From Bacillota bacterium (GTDB taxonomy: Bacteria > Bacillota_E > Sulfobacillia > Sulfobacillales > Sulfobacillaceae): a stretch of DNA of 8,655 nt. The notes beneath the pieces were generated by a model. That model was not told where the DNA came from. It made no database searches and saw nothing but the letters and a program-made list of their open reading frames with translations. The stretch covers positions 1 to 8,655 of the forward strand of contig JAKAAL010000137.1 of the NCBI GenBank assembly GCA_021802375.1, written 5' to 3'. This document shows, in pieces, positions 1-6,013 of the stretch; the first letter of the stretch is position 1; each line of letters starts with the position of its first letter. Position numbers and translations under genes: made by a program.

Positions 1-37
1 TCGGCCACCTTGTTGAGGTTGAAGTCGTTGGGGAATT

Positions 38-718
38 ATGGTGGCAGCCGGAGAAAGTCGACGCATGGGTGCCCATGGCTCCAAGCTCTGGGTTCGTATC
101 GCCGGCCGTGCGGCCCTCGCGTGGAGTCTACTCCACTTTGCGATGGAGGGAGATTGGCAGGGCGGGGTGATTGTGTGTCGCGACAACGACCAAATCGCGG
201 TGCACGAGCTGTTGGCCGATCTGGGATGCTTAGGATGGGATGTGGTCACGGGTGGAGTTTTTCGACACCAATCGGTGAAGTGTGGGTTAGATCGGCTCCA
301 TCAGCGCGGAATGGCGCCCGACGACGTGGTGTTGATTCACGATGCGGCACGTCTTTTAGTGACGAAGTCTCTGATCCGAGAAATATCGATGGTCACCGAA
401 CGTTCGGGCGCCGCGGTCCCAGTGTTACCGGTTGTGGATACCGTGAAGCGCATAAGCTCGGAGCGTCTAGAGATCGTAGGAACCCTCGAGCGGTCCCAAC
501 TGGCATTGGCGCAAACGCCCCAGGGGTTTCGTAGTGAATGGATTATGGCCGGCTACGAGGCGTGGGCCCTTGGGATTCCAACCGACGATAGTCAGGTCGT
601 CGAGGCCCTCGGTAAGCCTGTGACGTGGGTTAGTGGAGATGGCGACAATCGGAAATTAACCACGCCGGAGGACTTGGCGTGGTTCACATGGAAGGTGAAA
701 GAACGGCATGGACTCTAA
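38..718 (+). CDS. ispD: 2-C-methyl-D-erythritol 4-phosphate cytidylyltransferase (IspD)
   Basis: Cytosolic enzyme of the MEP isoprenoid pathway that joins CTP and MEP to give CDP-methylerythritol. The 226-aa length fits the family. Visible motifs, in order: the nucleotide-binding loop AAGESRRMG (residues 3-11) followed by Lys16, the counterpart of the catalytic Lys in the usual KQ(F/Y)L motif; TGGVFRHQSV (the family GGxxRxxSV); HDAAR near residue 102, where the usual following Pro is Leu; PVVDTVKR; QTPQGF; TDDSQVVE (usually TDDAS.xE); and DNRKLTTPEDL with the second conserved Lys. The protein is therefore divergent but keeps the catalytic set. The start is uncertain: ATG38 leaves almost no first beta strand, but an in-frame TGA at 20-22 blocks any ATG, GTG or TTG further upstream. 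A short GGGG at 30-33 could serve as ribosome binding site. Its 3' end overlaps ispF by 11 bp, so the pair is probably co-transcribed and coupled. Confidence 0.93.
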   Translation: MVAAGESRRMGAHGSKLWVRIAGRAALAWSLLHFAMEGDWQGGVIVCRDNDQIAVHELLADLGCLGWDVVTGGVFRHQSVKCGLDRLHQRGMAPDDVVLIHDAARLLVTKSLIREISMVTERSGAAVPVLPVVDTVKRISSERLEIVGTLERSQLALAQTPQGFRSEWIMAGYEAWALGIPTDDSQVVEALGKPVTWVSGDGDNRKLTTPEDLAWFTWKVKERHGL

Positions 719-1196
719 CCGAGTAGGACAAGGCATCGACGTTCATCCCTTGGTCAAAGGACGCCGGTTGGTGTTGGGGGGCGTCCATATCCCTCATGAA
801 TATGGGCTCGATGGCGATACCGATGGCGATGTACTCACCCACGCGATTATGGACGCCCTATTAGGAGCCCTGGCCTTAGGGGATCTTGGGACCTATTTTT
901 CCAAGGATCAGCCCGAGGTAATCGGAGCATGCTCTGTCACACTCCTCGGCCAAGTGGGGGCGATGGTGGCGGAGCACGGGTACCGTATAACCCACATCGA
1001 CACTACGGTCATTGCCGAAGCACCAAAGCTGCGGCCACACGTGCTGATGATGCGTAGTCAATTAGCAAGCGGGCTCGGCCTCCAAACCGAGCAAGTTTCG
1101 GTGAAAGCCACCACTACCGATCACCTCGGCGCCATGGGTCGCCGAGAAGGGATTATGGCGACGGCGATCGTCTTGTTAACCAAGGAGTCCCCGTGA
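708..1196 (+). CDS. ispF: 2-C-methyl-D-erythritol 2,4-cyclodiphosphate synthase (IspF)
   Basis: Converts CDP-methylerythritol 2-phosphate to the cyclic diphosphate, releasing CMP; the known family forms cytosolic homotrimers with a metal at each active site. The 162-aa length is normal. The metal ligands are present: Asp11 and His13 in GQGIDVH, and His45 in VLTHAIMDALLG (E. coli Asp8, His10, His42). Also visible are ALGDLG, APKLRPH in the cytosine pocket, KATTTD and GRREGI. Unusual points: the family-typical GHSD loop reads GDTD (residues 36-39), so the conserved His is Asp and Ser is Thr; the Glu of KATTTE is Asp138; FPDTD is replaced by FSKDQ; GADS is GACS. ATG708 is supported by AAGGTG about 10 nt upstream, inside ispD. 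The last 21 bp overlap the 3' end of the opposing cwlD gene. Function is likely retained, but the substitutions deserve attention. Confidence 0.94.
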   Translation: MDSNRVGQGIDVHPLVKGRRLVLGGVHIPHEYGLDGDTDGDVLTHAIMDALLGALALGDLGTYFSKDQPEVIGACSVTLLGQVGAMVAEHGYRITHIDTTVIAEAPKLRPHVLMMRSQLASGLGLQTEQVSVKATTTDHLGAMGRREGIMATAIVLLTKESP

Positions 1197-1877
1197 TTGT
1201 AGATAGACCAGGATGCCGTGACTAATGGCCGATGCCAGTCGAGCTTGATATTGCGGGGTAGCAAGCTGGCTCGCGTCTTGAAAATGGCTTAAGAATCCGA
1301 CTTCGACGTTAATGGCAGGCATTGTTACCGATTGCAACACCAACTGTCGGATGGGGCGGGTCGGTCGATCATACCCTAGTAGCGGGACCAAAGCCTTTGA
1401 TACGTCTCGGGCGAGCGCGGCCGAGCTACTCGATCCGGCATCATAATATACGATGGGCCCACGGGCACGGTGGGACGGTTCCCAGTTGCTATGGATGGTT
1501 ACGAACAGGGTGGCCCGAAATGTTGCGGCGAACCGACTACGCGCTATGAGATCTTCCTGTACCGAAGATTGACGAAAAGAGGAGGGGCCTTGATCCTGAC
1601 GCCGGGTGAGATACACGACCACGCCGCGCGCTCTTAAAAGGCGTGCCACGGCTTCGGCAACAGCGAGGTTGATATGCTTTTCCATGAGGCCACTGCCCGA
1701 TATGGCTCCGGGGTCTCGGCCGCCATGGCCCGGATCCAGCACGACGACGGGGTGGGGCACGACACGCACTGCGGTAAGAGAGGGGCTAAGCGAGAGGAGC
1801 CACCAGAATCCTAAGCCAAGTGCGATCGCAGCGAGCGCTTCCATGATCCGAGTCGAGCGCCGAAGAGAATCCCACAT
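1176..1877 (-). CDS. cwlD: CwlD-like N-acetylmuramoyl-L-alanine amidase (amidase_3)
   Basis: Zinc amidase that cleaves the bond between N-acetylmuramic acid and the stem-peptide L-Ala. In Bacillus, CwlD does this in the forespore compartment as a step toward muramic delta-lactam in the spore cortex. The 233-aa protein has a short N-terminal basic stretch, one hydrophobic anchor or signal segment (about residues 13-30), then a single amidase_3 domain. Zinc ligands are His51 in DPGHGG (48-53), Glu66 in LMEKHIN and His119 in TIHSN (family often HxN); the catalytic Glu is Glu192 in EVGFLSH. Length, the membrane anchor and the absence of wall-binding repeats match CwlD rather than autolysins such as CwlC or LytC; assignment to CwlD itself is by architecture. 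GGGGAG lies 13 nt before ATG1877, which is long, and an alternative ATG is at residue 12. It is the last gene of the minus-strand cassette and overlaps ispF tail-to-tail by 21 bp. Confidence 0.88.
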   Translation of the reverse strand: MWDSLRRSTRIMEALAAIALGLGFWWLLSLSPSLTAVRVVPHPVVVLDPGHGGRDPGAISGSGLMEKHINLAVAEAVARLLRARGVVVYLTRRQDQGPSSFRQSSVQEDLIARSRFAATFRATLFVTIHSNWEPSHRARGPIVYYDAGSSSSAALARDVSKALVPLLGYDRPTRPIRQLVLQSVTMPAINVEVGFLSHFQDASQLATPQYQARLASAISHGILVYLQSRGLLG

Positions 1878-1955
1878 CGGGTGCCATCCGCTCCCCTCTA
1901 GATACCGATCTGGTAGAAGGTATGCGAGGATGATGCGGACAAGAACAGGCCAGAC

Positions 1956-2228
1956 CTAGGTCCGAAGGAGCCTGGTCCGGACCCGGTTGAACTCGGCCTC
2001 GGCTTCGGCCAAGTCGTCCTCCTCGCCGTCAGTGGCGATCCGGGGGCGAGACTCTTGCATGGTGACGATATTGCCGAGCACAATTTGCTCGATGCGATCC
2101 AAACAACCGAGGATGATCGGACGATCCCAATGGCCGTAGACCCCGGCCACAATCTGATCGAAAAACTCTTGGAGTGTAGTGCCTTCTAGGGCTGCTTCAT
2201 AGTAGAGATCAAGGAGTTTGTCGTCCAT
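1956..2228 (-). CDS. Hypothetical 90-aa acidic protein
   Basis: I do not recognise a family. The protein starts MDDKLLDLYYEAALEG, has no signal peptide or membrane segment, and is predicted to be cytosolic and mostly helical. There is a Trp-Asp-Arg-Pro turn near residue 35, and a highly acidic run, DGEEDDLAEAEAEF, between about residues 67 and 80, followed by a basic end (RVRTRLLRT). Its start codon shares one base with the stop of the upstream lipoprotein gene (TAATG arrangement), and it lacks a convincing ribosome binding site of its own, which points to translation by reinitiation. Its TAG stop lies in the same frame as the downstream cwlD, with 26 sense codons between. The coupling and protein-like composition argue that it is real. 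A regulatory or adaptor role for its envelope neighbours is only a guess. Confidence 0.7.
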   Translation of the reverse strand: MDDKLLDLYYEAALEGTTLQEFFDQIVAGVYGHWDRPIILGCLDRIEQIVLGNIVTMQESRPRIATDGEEDDLAEAEAEFNRVRTRLLRT

Positions 2229-3400
2229 TATTGGATCGTCTCTTTCTTAGGTGTGGTGACTTTGGATCGCACGTCCACGGTGTGGAAAGTCGCTTGTCCA
2301 ACCCAAGTCCCGTAGCCTATATCCACCGCGCCGGCCGAAGCAGAGGCTAGATGGGGTAAAGGCGGCCAATCTGGGGGCGCGTTCTGGCCAGTGGTCGGCC
2401 AATTTGAAGCCGGTGCGGGATAGACCGAAGGGGGCCATTTCCATTGCTGGATAGAGCCATGAAGGCGCCACAGCGTGAGGTGATTCGGGCTGGCAACCCA
2501 GAGGCCATACCCCCCTGCAGACACTGCGGTAAGTGGGCGTACGGGAAGGGTTGCGAGGTGTTGTAACCCAGTCTTGGGGTTGACTGTGTCAACATTCCCG
2601 TTGGCGTCCACCACCCAGACTCCCCAAGAAGCCTGCCCCATAGCTACGAAGAAGTCTGCCGTCCCGGGAGTTGCGACGGATTGCCACTGGCCACCGGATC
2701 GAGATAGCTGCCATAATGCGGAGGAGGTCAGGACCCAGACCGAATGTTGGTGGGCACTAAAGGCCACGGCAATGGGGGCCCCGGCGGACGGCAAGGCATA
2801 GGAGATCATCGCCTTGCTGGATATATTCATGATTCGTAAGCTGGCGTTGCCACTAAAGGTCGCATGAGCCGATGCGGTCCAATTTCCCTCGGAAACGGTG
2901 GGGCCGGAGATACCATAAGCCCCTGGCACAAATTTTTTGGATTTTGTCCAACCACCGACGTAGCCCCAATGGCGGTACCAGACCGTGTGTTGACCGCTGA
3001 CCACTAGTTTTACGTCTCCCCAGTAGACCGCCTGGCTTTGGGAAAGGTTGGTAGGTTCTGCCCCAGTAGGGAACGGCGGGGACACGGTCGGTACCGCAGA
3101 CCACACGCGGTTTCCTGTGTCGGGATTAATAAAGCCAATGGCATTGGCATCGGCCAAAGGATTTTCCGTACCGTAATAGATACGTTGCTGGGGGCCTTCT
3201 ACGACCGAGCTAATCGAGGTTCCTTCGTTCAGTTGAACCTCGGTGCCGATGGGCACACTAAACCATCGAAGGACCGGAACTTCTTCGCGATGGGTGCGAT
3301 AGGCCATAGGTAGGGGTTTGGTAACAACCGGTCTGGCGACCACCCCGCACCCGGCGATCCACAATGCTGGGAAGACAACCCAAATCGCTTTGAAACGCAT
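2228..3400 (-). CDS. Trp-rich lipoprotein, probable beta-propeller
   Basis: Predicted extracytoplasmic lipoprotein of 390 aa, with no named family that I recognise. The N-terminus MRFKAIWVVF...WIAGC is a classic lipoprotein signal with lipobox IAGC, so Cys18 would be lipidated and the protein anchored on the outer face of the membrane. The mature part is rich in Trp (about 21 in 390), Gly, Ser and Pro. It contains irregular repeated blades such as GVWVVDANGNVDTVNPKTG and LWVASPNHLTLWRL, with a hydrophobic-Trp strand every 40-50 residues, suggesting a WD40/PQQ-like propeller. A Pro-rich linker follows near residues 325-350. The reading frame is open further upstream to 3619, but ATG3400 is chosen because it starts the signal peptide and lies 2 nt after the TAG of the 39-aa gene. 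There is no Shine-Dalgarno sequence before it, so translation is probably coupled. It overlaps the 90-aa gene by 1 nt. Confidence 0.85.
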   Translation of the reverse strand: MRFKAIWVVFPALWIAGCGVVARPVVTKPLPMAYRTHREEVPVLRWFSVPIGTEVQLNEGTSISSVVEGPQQRIYYGTENPLADANAIGFINPDTGNRVWSAVPTVSPPFPTGAEPTNLSQSQAVYWGDVKLVVSGQHTVWYRHWGYVGGWTKSKKFVPGAYGISGPTVSEGNWTASAHATFSGNASLRIMNISSKAMISYALPSAGAPIAVAFSAHQHSVWVLTSSALWQLSRSGGQWQSVATPGTADFFVAMGQASWGVWVVDANGNVDTVNPKTGLQHLATLPVRPLTAVSAGGYGLWVASPNHLTLWRLHGSIQQWKWPPSVYPAPASNWPTTGQNAPPDWPPLPHLASASAGAVDIGYGTWVGQATFHTVDVRSKVTTPKKETIQ

Positions 3401-3402
3401 GG

Positions 3403-3522
3403 CTATAGGAGTACCACGTGGAGCAAGGTCGGCAGTATCGATATCATAAGGAGAGATAAGCCTAGGGTGGCCAGGATGCCGCTGACAATCGAATGTGGGA
3501 TGTCTTGTTGGTCTGGTTTCAT
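3403..3522 (-). CDS. 39-aa single-pass membrane protein heading the cassette
   Basis: A short gene that size-filtered gene finders would probably miss. The minus strand reads ATG at 3522-3520, then MKPDQQDIPHS, then an almost continuous hydrophobic stretch from Ile12 to Leu39 (IVSGILATLGLSLLMISIL, Pro31, TLLHVVLL), ending with TAG at 3405-3403. A polar N-terminus followed by one membrane helix is expected. The support is positional: a strong GGGAGG ribosome binding site ends 8 nt before the ATG, the stop is only 2 nt before the ATG of the lipoprotein gene, and that gene has no ribosome binding site of its own. It may be a functional small membrane protein, a leader that drives translation of the lipoprotein, or both. 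No family is recognised. An alternative reading in which the lipoprotein starts further upstream in another frame is less likely, because that frame has no signal-like sequence before residue 1 of the lipoprotein. Confidence 0.72.
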   Translation of the reverse strand: MKPDQQDIPHSIVSGILATLGLSLLMISILPTLLHVVLL

Positions 3523-3530
3523 GAAGAACG

Positions 3531-3536
3531 CCTCCC
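3531..3536 (-). promoter_or_regulatory. Ribosome binding site of the 39-aa gene
   Basis: The minus strand reads GGGAGG, 8 nt before the ATG at 3522. It is the strongest ribosome binding site in the minus-strand cassette and identifies the 39-aa frame as the first translated gene. Confidence 0.75.
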
Positions 3537-3545
3537 GTCTTGTGT

Positions 3546-3554
3546 ATTGTATCA
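3546..3554 (-). promoter_or_regulatory. Possible extended -10 promoter of the minus-strand cassette
   Basis: The minus strand reads TGATACAAT, an extended -10 element (TGn followed by TACAAT, 5 of 6 to the sigma-A consensus). No good -35 hexamer lies 16-18 bp upstream (the sequence there is CGCGAA-like), which an extended -10 can tolerate. Transcription would start near 3539, leaving a short leader just before the GGGAGG site. The element also resembles the sigma-E -10 (CATACAAT) with one mismatch, but without a matching -35, so a sporulation sigma factor cannot be claimed. Confidence 0.4.
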
Positions 3555-3609
3555 CGCGCCGACGGTTTTTCGCGATTCCTAATATACAACAATGGGATTA
3601 GAACGGGGC

Positions 3610-3619
3610 ATGCTAGCAT
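3610..3619. repeat. Perfect 10-bp palindrome between divergent genes
   Basis: ATGCTAGCAT is its own reverse complement. It sits in the 118-bp region between the minus-strand cassette and the DUF1002 gene, 8 bp before the ribosome binding site of the latter. It could be an operator for either gene or a chance palindrome. Confidence 0.35.
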
Positions 3620-3627
3620 CCGAGAAG

Positions 3628-3634
3628 AGGAGGG
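3628..3634 (+). promoter_or_regulatory. Ribosome binding site of the DUF1002 gene
   Basis: AGGAGGG with 6 nt before ATG3641 is near the consensus and fixes the start of the secreted DUF1002 protein. Confidence 0.8.
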
Positions 3635-3640
3635 TGCCTG

Positions 3641-4522
3641 ATGCGACGTCGCATAGTTTTCGGATGGGTGGGGGCTTTGGTGACGCTCTCGGTGTGGGCC
3701 GGGAGCGTCTTGGCCTTCGGTAGTGTGGTCACCTTAGGGCAAAACTTGGCCCCAGGACAACGCCAACAAATGTTGGCTTACTTTGGCGTAACCGGGGAGC
3801 GCATTCCGGTGGTTTACGTGAACAATCGACAAGAGCATCAATTGCTTTCGGGGATTGCCTCTCCAGCCGAAATTGGGACACGGTCCATCTCTTCGGCTTA
3901 TGTGGTGCCGGAGCCTAGCGGCTATGGGATTCGAGTGGCGACCCATAACATTACATGGGTGACCGGCGCGATGTATGCCAATGCCTTGGTCACAGCAGGG
4001 GTGAAGAATGCGAAAGTCGTGGCCGCAGCACCGTTCGGAGTCTCCGGAACCGCCGCCCTGGCCGGTATCCTGATTGCGTATCAAAAGGCAACCGGTAGGC
4101 ATCTCTCCGCCCACGACACGCGTACCGCAGCAGAAGAGATGGTGACCACCGCGCACCTCGGCAACACCCTACACAATCGAAACCAGGCGGCAAAGCTTAT
4201 GATCCTGGTCAAGCGTGAGGTATTAAAACACCACGTGACAAATCCGGCGCTCATTCGACCCATTGTGCTTCAGATGGCCGGCCAATTGCATGTGCATCTA
4301 ACCGCGTCCGACGTGACCCAAATTACCAATCTTATGGTGCGAATCGGGGGCCTATCCTTAACCTATCAGAGTTTTAACAAACAAGTGTCAGGCGTGGAGC
4401 GTCAATTGGTCGCGGGGGCTCCGATCTGGAGTCAGTTTGTGACGTGGATTCACGTGCTATGGCATAAGATTCTTGGACTGGCCCACGTCTCTTGGATTGA
4501 CCTCACCCATATTTTTGCATAG
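3641..4522 (+). CDS. Secreted DUF1002 family protein (YpuA-like)
   Basis: Exported protein of 293 aa from the DUF1002 family, which includes Bacillus subtilis YpuA; the biochemical function of the family is not known to me. A signal peptide occupies about residues 1-25 (MRRRIVFGWVG..., hydrophobic core, VLA before Phe26). Family-like blocks follow: TLGQNL (31-36), RQQML (41-45), IGTRSISSAYV (78-88), NITWVT (103-108), NALVTAGV (114-121) and PFGVSGTAALAG (131-142). The C-terminal half is helical and His-rich and ends in an amphipathic Trp-containing segment. The start is fixed by an AGGAGGG site 6 nt upstream. It is divergent from the envelope cassette, so the two may share regulation. Its stop codon overlaps the -10 of the predicted cysS promoter. 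I infer a role at the cell surface. The family call rests on recognition of the conserved blocks, without a search. Confidence 0.85.
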   Translation: MRRRIVFGWVGALVTLSVWAGSVLAFGSVVTLGQNLAPGQRQQMLAYFGVTGERIPVVYVNNRQEHQLLSGIASPAEIGTRSISSAYVVPEPSGYGIRVATHNITWVTGAMYANALVTAGVKNAKVVAAAPFGVSGTAALAGILIAYQKATGRHLSAHDTRTAAEEMVTTAHLGNTLHNRNQAAKLMILVKREVLKHHVTNPALIRPIVLQMAGQLHVHLTASDVTQITNLMVRIGGLSLTYQSFNKQVSGVERQLVAGAPIWSQFVTWIHVLWHKILGLAHVSWIDLTHIFA

Positions 4523-4525
4523 AAT
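4497..4525 (+). promoter_or_regulatory. Sigma-A-type promoter for cysS-rlmB
   Basis: TTGACC at 4497-4502 and TAGAAT at 4520-4525 are separated by 17 bp, each matching 5 of 6 consensus bases. The promoter lies inside the end of the DUF1002 gene and its -10 contains that gene's TAG stop. Expected transcription start is near 4532, giving a leader of about 63 nt. That is too short for a T-box, which many Firmicutes have upstream of cysS operons. Confidence 0.6.
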
Positions 4526-4594
4526 CCAACCACAGTAGGACCACTCTGACTTCGATGGAATCGATGGGGTGTCGAGAAAGGGATAGCCGTAAAC

Positions 4595-6013
4595 ATGATA
4601 ATGATCTACGACTCTCTAACCCGGGCCAAGCGGCGCCTGGAGCCGATTAAGCCCCCAGAGGTGTCGATTTATGTGTGTGGGGTCACCCCCTACGCAGAAA
4701 GCCATCTGGGGCACGCCCGGCCCGCTGTGATTTGGGATGTGATTAAGCGGCATTTGATGCGGCGAGGCTATTTGGTGCGCCACGTTCAAAACTTTACAGA
4801 CATCGACGACAAACTTGTCAATCGTGCCCGAGAGCTCGGCGCCCCGGTCTCGCAACTGGCCACCGAACACATCGACCAGTATGTACACATGATGAACCGA
4901 CTAGGGGTCTTACCTCCCGATTATGCACCGCGGGTAACAGAAAATTTGTCGTCGATTATCGTCTTCATTGAAGGCTTGATTGCTCGGGGTCACGCTTATG
5001 CGACCGAACGGGGTAATGTATACTTTCTTGTCGATCAATTTCCCCACTACGGGCGCCTTTCTGGCCGGATGGCGTTGCCCCAACGAGAAGGCGTGCGGGT
5101 TGACCTGGCTGACGATAAGAAAAATCCAGCGGATTTTGCCTTGTGGAAGGCGGCCGCATCCGAAGATGAGTCGTTTGATAGTCCTTGGGGCAAGGGACGT
5201 CCCGGTTGGCATATTGAATGCTCGGCCCTGTCAAACCGCTATCTTGGCCAACAGTTCGATTTACATGGAGGCGGCATTGATCTAATTTTTCCGCATCACG
5301 AAAACGAATTAGCGCAATCCGAATCGTATTTGGGTAGCGCCCCAGTAGGGTGCTGGGTCCACAATGGCATGATTACTAAAGGTGAAGTCAAGATGTCCAA
5401 GTCTTTAGGCAATGGTACCAGCTTGGAGGAATTGTTGACTCGCTACCCAGCCATGGCGATTCGTACCTACCTGCTGAGCGTGCATTACCAGAGTCCTCTG
5501 GAATTTTCTGAAGAAGCATTGGGGCAGTGGACACGTGGGATGGATCGGGTCTGGAATCTATGGGATCGGGTTGCCGAAGTGCCGTCACCTTCGATAAAAC
5601 TGGGCGCAGCTTGGGAAGAACGGCTGATTGGGTTCGAAGAGAGATTTTTATCCTGTCTAGATGATGATTTTAATACGGCTCGGGCCTTGGCTGAAGTTTT
5701 TGATATGGTGCGTGATGTACATCGTGGCGTCGCCGAACACGCGGTGACCACGGCACTCGGTTGGGCGCGCATTAATCTTCAAAAGGCCGACCAAATCTTA
5801 GGCTTGATGCCCATGGTCACCCGCCAGCCAGAGGCTCTGGATCCCTTGGTCGATAGCCTTCTCGCGTGGCGCCAAACGGTGCGCCGAGAAAAGAATTTTG
5901 GGCTGGCCGACGAGATCCGGGGAATATTCGAAAAAAGCGGGTGGGTGGTAGAAGATCGGTCTGACGGGACCAGCGCGGCGATACGAGAATCGGGGGTAGA
6001 GCATGAACAATGA
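4595..6013 (+). CDS. cysS: Cysteinyl-tRNA synthetase (CysRS)
   Basis: Class I aminoacyl-tRNA synthetase that activates cysteine with ATP and charges tRNA-Cys in the cytosol. The 472-aa length is standard. All signature elements are present: Cys28 in YVCGVTPY, the HIGH-type motif HLGHAR (37-42), FTDIDDK (67-73), GWHIECS with Cys209, FPHHENE with His234 and Glu238, HNGMI, and KMSKS (266-270). Cys28, Cys209, His234 and Glu238 form the zinc site and fall at the same numbers as in the E. coli enzyme. CGVTPY in place of the more usual CGPTVY resembles actinobacterial CysS and MshC, but the full length and C-terminal helical domain support CysS. AAGGGA 11 nt upstream favours ATG4595 over ATG4601. 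It overlaps rlmB by 11 bp; neither cysE nor mrnC, its usual Firmicute neighbours, is present. Confidence 0.97.
   Translation: MIMIYDSLTRAKRRLEPIKPPEVSIYVCGVTPYAESHLGHARPAVIWDVIKRHLMRRGYLVRHVQNFTDIDDKLVNRARELGAPVSQLATEHIDQYVHMMNRLGVLPPDYAPRVTENLSSIIVFIEGLIARGHAYATERGNVYFLVDQFPHYGRLSGRMALPQREGVRVDLADDKKNPADFALWKAAASEDESFDSPWGKGRPGWHIECSALSNRYLGQQFDLHGGGIDLIFPHHENELAQSESYLGSAPVGCWVHNGMITKGEVKMSKSLGNGTSLEELLTRYPAMAIRTYLLSVHYQSPLEFSEEALGQWTRGMDRVWNLWDRVAEVPSPSIKLGAAWEERLIGFEERFLSCLDDDFNTARALAEVFDMVRDVHRGVAEHAVTTALGWARINLQKADQILGLMPMVTRQPEALDPLVDSLLAWRQTVRREKNFGLADEIRGIFEKSGWVVEDRSDGTSAAIRESGVEHEQ

Noticed and set aside
10..534. A 174-codon open frame overlapping ispD.
   Set aside because: It is Arg/Gly/Ser-rich with no motif and lies over a clearly coding IspD frame, so it is a shadow.
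3401..3619. Upstream extension of the lipoprotein frame to 3619.
   Set aside because: The extra 73 residues are basic and low in hydrophobicity, have no ribosome binding site, would destroy the lipoprotein signal position, and overlap the better-supported 39-aa gene in another frame.
4552..4567. Direct repeat TCGATGG-AA-TCGATGG in the cysS leader.
   Set aside because: Two 7-bp copies are too short to interpret, and no hairpin or T-box feature accompanies them.
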